64,000 nt of DNA from the NCBI RefSeq assembly GCF_000346465.2, contig NC_034009.1, positions 41,859,897-41,923,896 on the forward strand, in the 5' to 3' direction. Position 1 is the first letter of the stretch; the number at the start of each line of letters is the position of its first letter. Origin of the DNA: Prunus persica (taxonomy: Eukaryota > Streptophyta > Magnoliopsida > Rosales > Rosaceae). The notes below the pieces were generated by a model. The model ran no database searches. It was not told where the DNA came from and worked only from the letters and a program-made list of their open reading frames with translations. Positions 35,525 through 47,011 of the stretch are shown here, in pieces. The position numbers and the translations under genes are program-made.

Positions 35525-37705
35525 TCAGATAGATACCTCACAAGAATTTTCCATGTCTCTGCAGCTCCAGCTTTTGGAAGGGACACAATCAGCATACCGA
35601 CACCACCCGCAGTACTGGTTCATGTTAATGCCTTGCAGAACTCCTACCAGACATCCAGCAAGCCTGCAGCATATAATAAAGCTCCTCTTATAAGATCTCA
35701 TGTTAATTTAAACTATAAGAAACAATGTGCAGCATTTTCTATAAAAACGAGAAACACTCACATAAGACCAAAGAGAAGAATAGAGACACTCCTATAGACT
35801 GGCCTGTCCAACTTCTGCCTCAACCTCGACTTGATATAACTTTTGAGATCATAATCCATGAGGCCTCCTTTATCTTGCGCCACTTCTTTGACCTTGGGAC
35901 TGGATAAAAACACAGATCCGAGTAGGAACCCAGATATAAAGCCTCCAATGCTTGAGAAATTGTCAACATAAGGTAGCAAACCAAGGAGAAAATTGCCAAT
36001 GGAGACAAATATTACTGATGCCAGAGCTGTGAACTGCAACCAAACAAATGAACAATCATTACATTACTAAATCAGATCATGGGAGACAGATCAAACTGAA
36101 TGAGAAAGGCAGTAGGTGGAAAACCTTATTGGTGTACATTTCCCAGTTCTGAATCAGTGCAGAAAGTGTAGCTCCAAGTAACCCAAACAGAGCTCCGGAA
36201 GAACCGACTGATGGGCGTTTCTCAACAAAAAGTGCAGCCACCAACGTACCGACAAAAGCAGAGAGTATGTAGATTAACCCTGCCATTACTGTTTGAAAGA
36301 AACAAACATTTAAGAACATCAGTGATTCAGTGTCTGCAATTTTCAAGAGCTACACATAACCTAACTGCTCATGTAAAATAACGTCCAGAAATTGAAATGG
36401 GAAGGAAAATCTACTTGGTCCAAACTCTTGCTCCAAGTGAATTCCAACAAAGATAACACAGCTAAGGTTGATCACAAGGTGGATGGCTCCGGCGTGCAGA
36501 CATGGAAATGTGAAAAGACGCCAAGTTTGGTGGTTCTCTGTTAAAACAGTCCGTCGAAGAGCTCCCATTTCATCAAGCCTGCAATGCCACTAACATTAGG
36601 TCTGAAGGGCAAAAGAAAATCTGTACCAGAAACCACAAACATGTTCATGCATTCTCAAGAGTCAAACACAGCTCTTAATTCATACAACTCGATAGATGAG
36701 GCCAAATCCTAAGACTACAAAAATCACTTTGAATTCTACCAAAGCCTCCACAGGACAGGCAACCGAGTTTTTGGCAACAAAACCTTTAACCGATCTCCAT
36801 CAATAAAAGCTATAGGACGATCATAGAACTGAAGAACCAAAAGTGTTCTATGAGAAAATTTTGACTCTTCAAGCAAAACTGATCTCAAACACGGGTACAG
36901 TTTCTAAAAACCAGTGACAACAATGATATGTATCCCTTTGATGAGACTTAAAAATAATAAAGGAAATTATGTGGAAAAGAGAAAAATAAAACCTTTCTAT
37001 CAATTTACGAGTTCCTTTGTTTTCCCAGCAACCAAACAGAGAAAACCTAATTAGACTAACGCAACATCAACCAATTGCTCAAAATTGATCACAGCAGCCA
37101 GATCTCAATCAACAAAGTTTCCAAGAACCACGGCAGGAACTAACTAATTAAGATGAAAGATCTCAGAAACCTAATGAGAAAAAAAGAGATTAATTCAACC
37201 CAAAGAACGAACATTTCTTTTACTTCTCTCCCACATTTTCTCAGTAACCTTACAAACAGACAGAACCTACCAAGATTTCACCAAGAAAACTCATCCTCAC
37301 TTAAAATAAAAAAAAATAAAAAATTTTCAAAACAAGAGCAAGAGAAGCTCACGTGGAAGCCGAAGGGCCGAGGAGTGGGTTCTCGGAGAGCGGCTGAAAC
37401 GACAACCTCCCAAAGGCCTTCAGAACACAGTCGCCATGAGACTTGCTCCAGCAGTCGTTGACGACCATGGTGGCCATGAAGGCGACGATATGAAGAATAA
37501 CAAAGAGCGAGATGAGCCACGTGTCAGCTCGATGGCGGCGAGGACGACGGTAGCGGGAGGCGAAGAAGGAGAGCTTGGTGGGTTCTTGGAGGGTTTCGGC
37601 AGCTGATTCGGTGAAGAACGGAGGCGGTGGAGGCTTGATGTCGATTTGGGTCTGAAGCTTTGATGGGTCGAAGGCCATTGAGAGCTTCGATGGGTCGACG
37701 GCCAT
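35525..37705 (-). CDS. Rhomboid-like protein (plant RBL), catalytic His missing
   Basis: Five exons (37353-37705, 36415-36578, 36125-36288, 35762-36033, 35525-35663) join to 363 residues. Order: cytosolic proline-rich N-terminus; first membrane helix TWLISLFVILHIVAFMATMVV; loop with the LDEMGALRR..HQTWRLFTFPCLHAGAIHLVINL block; the serine motif VGSSGALFGLLGA; the helix VDNFSSIGGFISGFLLG; and a cysteine-containing tail (CGWCRYADCVPSKSWSC) typical of plant Golgi-type RBLs. Rhomboids are intramembrane serine proteases using a Ser-His pair. The Ser is present (GSSG), but the expected His in NFAHIGGF is Ser here (NFSSIGGF), so the protein is probably proteolytically inactive, like an iRhom. A tRNA-Trp lies about 200 bases upstream of the start. 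Confidence 0.9.
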
Positions 37706-37913
37706 TGTTGGGTTCTCTGCAAGAATGTGGGGAAATGGAGGGTTTCTTGGAGAAGACGGCTGTGATGTTCGAGCTGTTAAACGGTTGGGCTCTGGCGGGA
37801 AGTCTCTTGTGAAGCGTTTTGGCAGTGTACCTACTTAATGAGCAGTTAGGAAACGACGTCGCTTGGGTAGAGAGTTAATATAGATAGAAACTAACGAAAG
37901 AAGTTTAACAACC

Positions 37914-37985
37914 GGATCCGTGGCGCAATGGTAGCGCGTCTGACTCCAGATCAGAAGGTTGCGTGTTCGATTCACGTCGGGTTCA
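37914..37985 (+). tRNA. tRNA-Trp (anticodon CCA)
   Basis: 72 bases form a cloverleaf: acceptor GGATCCG with CGGGTTC (two G-U pairs) and discriminator A, D-arm GCGCAATGGTAGCGC, anticodon arm TCTGA-CTCCAGA-TCAGA, and T-arm GCGTG TTCGATT CACGT. No intron. It lies between the divergent rhomboid-like and PPCS genes; a T run follows, as expected for a polymerase III terminator (near 37996). Confidence 0.95.
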
Positions 37986-37989
37986 ATAC

Positions 37990-39679
37990 CCGGTTTCCTT
38001 TTTTATTTTTCCCAGTTTTGTTATTTAATAATTTATTGTGGTAGATAGATATACCACACATCTTTATCTTATTTTTGTTGACAAAAAAAAAGAAAAGCCC
38101 TTTACCTTAATTTTGCTACCTCTCACTTTGGATACTGTTTGGTTCTTCTTCGGAAAAAGGCGTTTTACAGTTTGACATATATACAAAAATAATTTATTAA
38201 AAGTATAAAATATAAAATAATTTATTAAAAATATAAAATTAAAAAAAATTCATACACACATATCATATTGTTATTGGATGCACTATAGGAGTTCCTAAAT
38301 CTGGAGTTAAGAGGAAAATATTTTCCTTCACTTTGATCTAGTTTTTATTTTCTTAAGTTTAAAATTTGTTTTGACTTTCTTTTTGTTTTTTCTTGTACAC
38401 AACTTTCAAGCAGTATTGGTAAATAAGAGAATTTAAATTAAAAATAGATAAATATCCTTAACCATTTAAGCTACAATTCTCTTACAAATTTTATTCAGAA
38501 TTAATTATACACCAAGTCAAATTGGACTGCCGAAATAGAGTGGGTGGGGTCAACTATGGTTGGATTTCGCACAGTCACATTCATGTCCATTGATTTTCAT
38601 CATTTACATATTTCGCGGGAATAGACGGCTATGAAACATCTCAACGTTCCATACTTATACAAGTTCAAAGTACGCAACCCAAAATAAATTGTTGTTCTTT
38701 CCAATCTTCAAACGGGCACAGTCTCTCTGCCTCAAAAACCAAACCCATTCCAACTCTTCATCAGCTGCTCTCAGGTCTCTCTATACAGGTTTTTTTGTGT
38801 GGCAAATTTCCCTTTTTGTATTAGTTCTATGCATTTGAGTTTCTTCGCAATTCAAAGATATTGGGGGATTTCATTACCAATTTGGTTCTGATTTGTAATG
38901 AATCTCTGCTTTAATATCCCAGCATACATATTTTGGGGTTGAGAATTTAGGGGTATCTTTGCCCCATTTTACAATTACCTATCCTTTTCTTTATATTTTG
39001 AGCTCTCAAATCTTCTCAACCAAGTTTGCCATTGTCTTTGTTCTTTAGGTAAGCTTTCAACTTCCCATCAATGCTCTAATCCCTTTTGATTTTCGGATTT
39101 TTTTGGTTTTGAATTTGTATTATGGGTTACAATTTTATATGATTAGCAATGTCGTGATTGTATTTTGGATTAAACTTGAGGACCTGTCCATCAAACGAAA
39201 TGCTTATTTGTTACCTAAAGGCATTCAGTTTGATTTCCCTTCCATATATGTCATATCTGTCCTCTTGCGTATGAAATTCTGAAGAGTTGGGGCAGAGAGA
39301 GGGAGGTGGTGTAGGCGGAGGAGAAAGAGGAAGAAGGTGGCGGTGGTGTAAGGGCAGGAGAGGTGGGGAGGTGGCGGGTGGGTTGTTGTGTGGGGTTGGT
39401 GCGGCTGGGGGTTTATATGCAGTTGATCCTCAGTTTAGTCTTCACTGTGTTCAGTTTCTTCCTTAATAAATCTGTTTTGTACAGCCATTTTCCTACTTAG
39501 CAGATGGTTTATAATTTTGAGTTATGAGGGTAACTTCATAATCTTCAGACTAGTGAACCTTGTACCAAGTTGGAAAGTTTTAATTACTAATCTCTCTGTA
39601 TGTTGGCGGTGCATTTGCATATTTACATGAAATCATTTTGTGGGTTTTTTATAAGAAATTGGATTGCAGGCAATTGCAA
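37990..39679. other. Promoter and 5' leader of the PPCS gene
   Basis: AT-rich upstream DNA. A leader intron is likely, with donor after 39048 (TTTAG|GTAAGC) and acceptor ending at 39669 (GATTGCAG|GCAATTGC), ten bases before the start codon. Confidence 0.45.
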
Positions 39680-42600
39680 ATGTCTCTAACAAATGGGTTG
39701 GAAATTCCAAAAGAAACACTGGATGCAGAAATCCAAGCCTTTTTTGACTCAGCTCCTCCTTTGAAGAACAGAGTTGATATCAGTGAAAAACTCGAGGAAT
39801 TTGTGAAGAAGAATTCATTACCTTCCGGCATGTTCACTTTTTGCTTTGTCACAGTTATATTTTTCATTGATCACCTTAGGTTCAGTGGATTTTGATTGAT
39901 TTGACATGTTATGTAGGAAGTGGAGGAGTTAGGAAGGTTGTCTGTGTGACATCGGGGGGTACCACAGTTCCTCTAGAGCAACGATGTGTTCGCTACATCG
40001 ACAACTTCAGCTCAGGTTATAGAGGAGCAGCATCCACAGAGTATATAACCTTAAAACTCACTGAGTATGCCATCTTTAATATTACAGACTTACAGATTAA
40101 ACTTGCCTGATAATATTGCAGGTACTTTTTGAAGGCAGGTTATGCTGTTATCTTTCTTTGTCGGAGGTAATTTCTGTTTTACCATTTTATATATCTTCTA
40201 TTCATTTCAACAATTTTGTACAGTAGAATAGACTTATTGCTTATATTTTTTGGATTTTCCTTAAATATTATGCAGGGGAACTTGCCAGCCATATTGCAGA
40301 TCTCTTCCCGATGACCCCTTGCTTGAATGTTTTGAATATAGGGATGAGTCAAATATTAAAGGTTTGTAGTTATTGTAATATGTTTTTCTTTTTGTATTTA
40401 GAATAGAAATGCACATGGATGACTGAAGTGAAAACTTATGCCCCTCCCTCTCAAGTTTAGGTCTGACAAAATATACTTAAATTAGTTCTTACCATTTACT
40501 CCAGCAACAAAAATTTCTACCTTGAGAAAAGGCCACAATATGTGATGGAAACACAATCATTGTGCAATGGCTCTATAAGTACACTAATCAAACATGGCCT
40601 AATTGCCAATGAGTCTGATAGGCTACATAACCCTTTCTCCTTGTCAGTTACATTGTTGTAGCCATTTGTTTTGACATGTTTGGTAGAGTATTAGAAAAGA
40701 TTGGAATTTTTTTGTCCTAAGGGAGTTGATTGTGCTTGATTATTGGGTTTTGGGAAGATGGGAAACCAGAATCTTTCAAGTATTTTTTCTTTAGCAGCTT
40801 CCAGGTGATGCCAAATAATCAAATCTCACATTTAATATTATACAAACCTTTGACGGTTCCTGCTCAGATGACTGAACTTTGTTTCACATTCCAGTGTCCC
40901 AGCCACATTCTGAAGCAGTGAGGAACGCCATCACTAAGAATCGTGCTGTATGGACCACTTATATTTATCATGCATTCAGTAGTATATGTATTTACTTATT
41001 CCACATTTAACTTTTTTTACTCACTCTGTAATTTGACTGTTTTCCTGGTCTATAATAGCTCAATGTAACAATGAATGCTTTGTGGGCCGTATTCTATTGC
41101 AGGCAGTAACAGGAAGCCTCTTGTTGAAACTTCCCTTTACAACCATATTTGAGTATCTTCAGGTTCGCTTCAGTTGTTGTTGAATACAATTTTTTAACAC
41201 AAAATGTTGTCGGTTGTTTTAGATATGATAGTTATACTCCTATGCTTGACTAATTGGACTTTGTATTATGAGCAGATGTTGCAGATGATTGCTTTATCAA
41301 TGAGAAGTCTTGGACCACATGCAATGCTTTATCTTGCAGCGGCAGTGTCTGACTTTTATGTTCCTTGGAAGAGCATGGTAATGGTTAAATATGTTGAAAA
41401 TTTGTGTTGTGCTTTTTACTCTGTTTTTCTGGCTGTACGTCAGCAGACAGATTACATAAGCGCAGCCCTTTTAAAATTGCTAGAAGACGTGTTTTTTTTA
41501 CCTCAATATTCATTGGAAGGGATAGCAATATCTTGACTATGTTCCTTGGAAGCTTGATTGCATTTCTTTAGGGGCATATATGAACCTCTGGAGTCCAATA
41601 ATATAAGCTAGTCCTTTGCAAAGTGCTAGACATTTTTTTGACCTCAATATTATTCTAAGTAGGCGGGAACGGCTTGACATGTGAATCTTTGATGTTTAAT
41701 AGCTTGTTTAAAATAAATTTGCTGGCAATTAGTCATTGGGAAGTTTGCTTATGAAATAAAGGAAAAAGAATCAGTATCCTCCCCCATCCTGTATATGTAC
41801 AAGTTTCATCCAGGAATATGCGTCAGCTGCACCATTTTCTTAATAAAGCAGGATTGTGCAGGCTGAACACAAAATTCAGTCAGGGGCTGGTCCGTTGGAC
41901 ATGCGACTTGTTCAGGTGCCAAAGATGCTCTTAGTGCTAAGGCAAGACTGGGCACCAAAGGCCTTCTGTATATCTTTCAAGGTTAGATATGAAGCTTCTG
42001 CTTAACTTTAGTTACTGGCATATTCATAAATTTTATCTGTTCATGAGTTCTGTTGCTGCACTTTAGTCCTTATTTGTTTTTCCTGTATCTGGGGATTAGC
42101 CGTATGTATGGCTTTTTGTCCAGAAGGGTCGTGGGCGAGGCTGGGTAACAGTCAACCTGTAGGCAATTTATTTAACTGAGTTCTAATCTTTGTGTTTGTG
42201 TTACATTAGATAGACATGAAAAATATAAAAGGTTGGGTAAACTGACTTAAGTTGAAGTTGTCCATTATGTCTTCAGTCTCAAAGAAAGTAGACCCGTATA
42301 TCTTCCTCGACATGTACGATGCAATCATATATATACCATTAAGTATCATACCCCTTAACTTTCTCTAATTTCTTAATGTTTTTATTTTAAAAATTGATAG
42401 TTTAGCCCCCCTGCTCAACTGGCTCAACTGTCCTATCCATAATGAAAGTAAATTACAGAACTTGCAAGGTGCAGTATTTACTTTATTGGACTAAAAACCT
42501 TTGCATGACTGTCTAAACAGCTAGAGACGGATTCAAAGATTCTTTTAGAGAAGGCTGATATGGCTCTCAAGAAGTACAAGATGCATATGGTTGTAGCGAA

Positions 42601-42760
42601 TGAACTTTCGACCCGCAAGGAAGAGGTTGTAGTTGTCAGAAGTAACGAAAAAGTTTCAGTTCATCGAAACAATTCTCTTGGTGATAATGATGTGGAGAGT
42701 CCACTTATCGAACTTATTGTGGAGAGGCATTCAGCGTATGTCAACAATTCTGATATATGA
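39680..42760 (+). CDS. PPCS: Phosphopantothenate-cysteine ligase (CoA biosynthesis)
   Basis: Nine exons (39680-39827, 39917-40040, 40122-40166, 40276-40361, 40895-40947, 41103-41162, 41276-41377, 41862-41981, 42521-42760) join to 325 residues. The enzyme condenses 4'-phosphopantothenate with cysteine using a nucleotide triphosphate, the second step from pantothenate to coenzyme A. Signatures are [79 protein letters not shown] and the C-terminal VVANEL. Length fits eukaryotic CoaB-like proteins that lack the decarboxylase domain. Intron 1 appears to start with GC (CCG|GCATGT), a rare GC-AG intron; a GT donor with a shifted acceptor would also keep the frame. The stop codon sits inside a 35-bp tandem duplication. 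Confidence 0.92.
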
Positions 42761-42821
42761 TGAGTAAAGCTCGATTTCATCTGATAGATATATGATGAGT
42801 AAAGCTCGATTTCATCTGATA
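42752..42821 (+). repeat. Two-copy 35-bp tandem duplication spanning the PPCS stop codon
   Basis: GATATATGATGAGTAAAGCT.. recurs with period 35 (first copy from 42752, second from 42787). The first copy supplies the last codons and TGA of PPCS, and the second lies in the 3' untranslated region. Confidence 0.85.
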
Positions 42822-43345
42822 GAGGATCGGCGCAACAAACAGTTTCTGTTTAAGAAGATGGCAACATTTTCTTTTAGTGCTTAGTTTTACCAAGCAAAAG
42901 ATTGTTAAGCATAATATGCTCTTCAAAGTAATCAAATTACTTGTAACATGCATATCATACTTTTGAGGGGAGATGATGAAGTTGTAATTCTCTCGCATAT
43001 TTCGAGGAACTGTAAAGTTCTGGTGAATAAAGCTAAGTTCTTATTGAAACCTTATATTTTTTAATTGGCGTTGTCAAACACTTCGGCTAAGTTCAAGGCG
43101 GCTCAAACATTTTGAAAATTTAGAGATCTCTTTGAAGCATATAAAAATACAGGCAGGGGCATGCACTGATTTAATAAAATCTAAATTTCTCATTAATTTC
43201 TATAAATTTCTCCAACGGAAGATAGATATATACAGATTCTTTCTACTTTCGTTGTACAACACAAATATGGAAGGATTTGTCTCCATGGGCCAATCCAAAA
43301 GGTATTCTATAATACAATGTCAGAAGCCAATGAGTAAATTTTTCT

Positions 43346-45395
43346 CTACCGTGATTCTTCATCATCTGTGTCGAGCTCAAGTCCCTCTGCCGCTAAAAGC
43401 TGACCGATGATCTTTCTCTTCTCTTCCTCTGCTTTCCTTCTCATTATGTCCCTTTTCTTTAGCACTAGCGTATGCCGCTTGAGGGTACTGGAGAAATACT
43501 CAGCCGAGGCCTTTTTCTCTCTTGCTAGGATTCTTTTCTCTTCATCTGGGTCAACCTGGATTTCCAATGGCCCTAGGCATTAAGTAAGAGAGAATGCAGC
43601 CAAAATAAAATGACATAATAGCTTGATGCTACTTATAAAACTGAGATCATAGAAATGAGCATGAGCTTTTTGAACAGAGTATTGGGTGAGTAATGATAAG
43701 AGACAAGTAGGATATATAGTAGCCATTGATGCTTTTACATCCTGCAAAAGGCAAGGCTCTGCAGCATATGTTGTTTTTATTTTCATTTGCAAACTACATA
43801 AACAATTTTTTACAGCTAACTCATGTACTAAAAGAATGATTCTATACCTTGGAACGAGAAAGTCGACGTGCACGAATATTCAGCTCACGCTGCTGTTGCT
43901 CTGCCCAAGCTGCTATTGCCATATCACCTCGCTGATCAAAAGCTCTTCTCTTTTTCATTAGCCACTCCATCCATGCTTGAGATGCCTGATATAACAGTCC
44001 ACACAAAGAATCCATTACTAAAATAATAAAATAGGAGCCAAGCTATCAGTTTATTAATAAATTATCATACAACTCATGAATCTACTTTACATTTTCGTAT
44101 TTATGCTCAAAACATTAGCATTTATATATCCTAAAATAATCAGCAAGAAAGTTCACTGTAATTAAAATGCGAACTATGAATCTTACTTTCATTGGGTTGA
44201 CTCGGTTAGCCCTATCATATTGTCCCCTCCTGTCTTCATCTATGAGCAACTCATAAGCAGCTTGAATCTTTATAAATCTAGCTTCAGCTGTTTCACCCTC
44301 CTCTAGGGTCCCTCTACCATCATAGACTAGAAAAGAGAAAGACAACCAGATCAACTTAAAATTCAGAGAATAAAGACAAAATTTTAAGCCCAAAAATCAA
44401 TAGAAAGCAAAGGGGACAAATATATTGCAAAGAGCATTCACTCACGACCAAACTTTAAAAGAAATAAAAATACATGCACCCATCTAATACACAAGGAAAG
44501 ATAGTAAAATATTACATGAAAATTAAGGAAGAAAAGCAAATAACAATTCTCAATGTCTTCCAATAGTTCCTGTTTTGCACTATAACTTTGTTGCATCAAA
44601 AAGGTTCTCATGTTGGCAGACATGGACTTAGCCAAGTTGGCTAGGGCGGATGTGCTCCCCACTCTGCACCCAAGTTCGAATCCCCTTCCCCATAATTTAG
44701 ATTAGATTAAAGTAGAATATCGATTGTATTAAAAAAATTAAAAAAAGGTTCTCATATTGGAATTAACATGACCAAATAAAAAATAAAACAAAGGCACCCT
44801 TCATTATGGCCACCAGATTCAAGAAAAAGGGTTTCACCTAATTGAACCACTAATTTTTACATACATCATTTCCTTACATAATGTTTCTTTTTATTTGTGA
44901 TTATACTAGCAATTTACAGATATGAAAAAGGTTTGAAAAGCATTTCTAATGAAGATAAAGGAACAAACCATCCGGGTGATAAAATTTGGCCAAACGTCTG
45001 TAAGCAATTTTGATCTGGTCGTCATCAGCGTCCCTCTCTAGTTCTGTGTTTGAAAAAAAAACAGAAACAATGAACTTGTTAGAAATACCAGAATTCACAA
45101 AATCAAAGCGTGAAGCTTTAAACTTTTCCCAGTTAAGAAAGATTCAATCACCCAGAGTTTCGTAGGGAGACTTGGGTTGGTCCCAATTGGATGCCTTAAC
45201 CATGGTCCTCCTCTGATTCACTCTGAACCAGGACCCGCTCCAATTCAATCTAGCAAAATCGGACACAGGCGCAAAACGAGGGTTGTAATTAGGGTTTCGA
45301 AATGAAACCCTAGAGCTAAAGCGAGCTTGGTGTCTACAACACATGAAGGAGGTGAAGACCGTGTGTGGCCTACAGATGGTTCTCAAATTGCTCAT
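43346..45395 (-). CDS. DnaJ (J-domain) protein, probably plastid-targeted
   Basis: Exons 45152-45395, 44969-45043, 44187-44326, 43848-43985 and 43346-43555 join to 268 residues. The first 65 or so residues are rich in Ser/Arg/Asn and poor in acidic residues, like an organelle transit peptide. The J domain follows (about residues 76-143): SPYETLG, DQIKIAYRRLAKFYHPD with the HPD tripeptide that stimulates Hsp70 ATPase, then FIKIQAAYELLIDEDRRGQYD. The C-terminal 120 residues are highly charged and helical (WMEWLMKKRRAFDQRGDMAIAAWAEQQQREL, DEEKRILAREKKASAEYF), with no zinc-finger or client-binding domain, so it is a type III J protein. The last exon acceptor chosen (CCAG|GTTGAC) keeps phase 0; another AG 17 bases upstream would not. 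A SINE lies in intron 2, and a retrotransposon ends 484 bases upstream of the start. Confidence 0.85.
44617..44741 (+). mobile_element. tRNA-derived SINE in a DnaJ intron, 19-bp target duplication
   Basis: A polymerase III A-box-like TAGCCAAGTTGG (44629) and B-box-like GTTCGAATCCC (44673) lie 44 bases apart, followed by a short body and an A-rich tail. The element is flanked by AAAAAGGTTCTCATGTTGG (44598-44616) and the same 19 bases with one change (44742-44760). It is antisense to the host gene. Confidence 0.78.
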
Positions 45396-45878
45396 TTTTT
45401 TCGCGTACTATCTCAGGCTTTCAGCTCAGACCTCCGACCGATTAGAAGGAAATGAAGAGAATCAAATTAGAAATTAAAATTAGGGTTTGCTCTTGGGGTA
45501 ACAATTGGGGTTACGAAGGTTGAAGACGTGAAGAAAGTGAAAAGGTTCCGATAATGAACATTTCTTCGAATCTGACTGAATCTTTGAGTTTTTTTTGTAT
45601 TTTTCTTTAATTTGTAATTTTTGTATTTGTATTTTACTCTTTTTTTTATATTTAATTTACCCGGGAAATTTTTGTGGACGGTTTGGCTTCCCGTAGCATG
45701 ACAGTTAGGACGTCGGACAGTACCCGCCAAAAGAAAAAAGAAAAAAAAAGGAAAAATGTGGTATTTTTCTTTTATAAAATATTAGAGGCACCACAATAAT
45801 ATAAATAAATAAAAACCTCTTTCTCATTTCACAAAAGCAAATATTCATCCATGACAATTGGAGTCTAATAATGAATTG
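45396..45878. other. Promoter region of the DnaJ gene
   Basis: AT-rich sequence between the DnaJ start codon and the retrotransposon; the last five bases (45874-45878, AATTG) are the target duplication of the retrotransposon. Confidence 0.5.
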
Positions 45879-46352
45879 TGTTGATGCGAAAAAGTGGTTC
45901 GGCATGTATTTCGTCAACTTAGTGATATTATGCCTTCGGTAGGTCACTGTCTTCGGAAGAGGTTCTGCTTCGGAAGGGTAAGTACCTGCAAAAGGACACG
46001 TTCGGTAAGTCCTTGGGGTACCGGTGTGGTACCGGCCGAAGGCTCTCCGATACTTTAGTAAGTACGGTTTTAGTAATGTTAACTGACAAATCAATCGATA
46101 GCGTACCGTTAGTTCTAATCCATTCCTTTTGGGGATAAGGGTCTCCTTATATAGGCCTTGGGAGGTGTGCACTGTGCTCATAATTCCGATGTGGGACTGT
46201 GGACATGGATCGCGAGCATGACACGTGTCCGATGGTAAAAAGGCCCAAGAGAGACGGTTTCGGTAGGAAGCATGCCGAAGGGGTTTCTGCAGCCAGAAGC
46301 GATCCTGTCCACGTGTTCGGTTGTCATAGGCCGTTTATCTCCGGTATAAATA
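45879..46352 (-). repeat. 3' LTR (474 bp)
   Basis: It is the same length as the other LTR. A TATA-like CTATATAAGG on the - strand lies at 46146-46154 and would direct transcription toward the DnaJ gene. Confidence 0.92.
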
Positions 46353-46370
46353 GTAGTCCCCCAAGTTCTC
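46353..46370 (-). other. Polypurine tract next to the 3' LTR
   Basis: On the - strand GAGAACTTGGGGGACTAC abuts the LTR, the position of the plus-strand primer used in reverse transcription. Confidence 0.65.
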
Positions 46371-46640
46371 TTCCGAAGGTCCTTCGGAAGGGAATTTAGT
46401 TCTCTACTGCGGTTCGGAGGTTGACCTGCCGTTCGGTAGGCTCGTTGGGGGAGATTGACCTGGGACTCGAGGGGTCGTCGATGCTGAGAGGCGAGAGGGC
46501 AGAGAGACGCTTCGTCTTCCGTGACTGGCGTGCAGTCGGCGGCGCCATTCGTCGGGTGACGCGTGGCCAACAAAAGCACGTCTGACGGCGCATTAAAGAG
46601 CCGTTTAGTCTTTCGAGGCGTACCGTTACAGCTCTCTCCC

Positions 46641-46650
46641 TATAAATAGA
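46641..46650 (+). promoter_or_regulatory. TATA box of the antisense gene in the retrotransposon
   Basis: TATAAATAGA in a GC-richer context on the + strand. A leader exon of about 150 bases would follow, ending at a consensus donor (TCAAG|GTAAG, 46826), with a leader intron to 47011 and the start codon directly after its acceptor. Confidence 0.55.
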
Positions 46651-47011
46651 AGTTGCTCCGGATGTAAGACTCATTTTGCAATTGTGAGTTTGACGCGAGA
46701 GCTCTGCGCAGGCGATTTTCGAAGAGAGTGAACGGCAATCAAGGCGATTTTTACAGCGGTTCTCGGCATACAAGGCGATTTCCGAAGAGAGTGAACGACA
46801 ATCAAATGATCCTACACTACTCAAGGTAAGATACCATTCGGTACCCCCCGAATACTCTCTTTTTATGTAATTATACGTCTTTCCATGGCATAGGCTAGCC
46901 GAACGTTAAGTAGGATTTTCCTTTGGTAGTCTAGTGGCCATAGGTAGCGATGTAGGTATCGGTAGGGTAGTTTGTGGTGCGGGCTTTAGCTTTCCTTTCT
47001 TTGTTTTGTAG

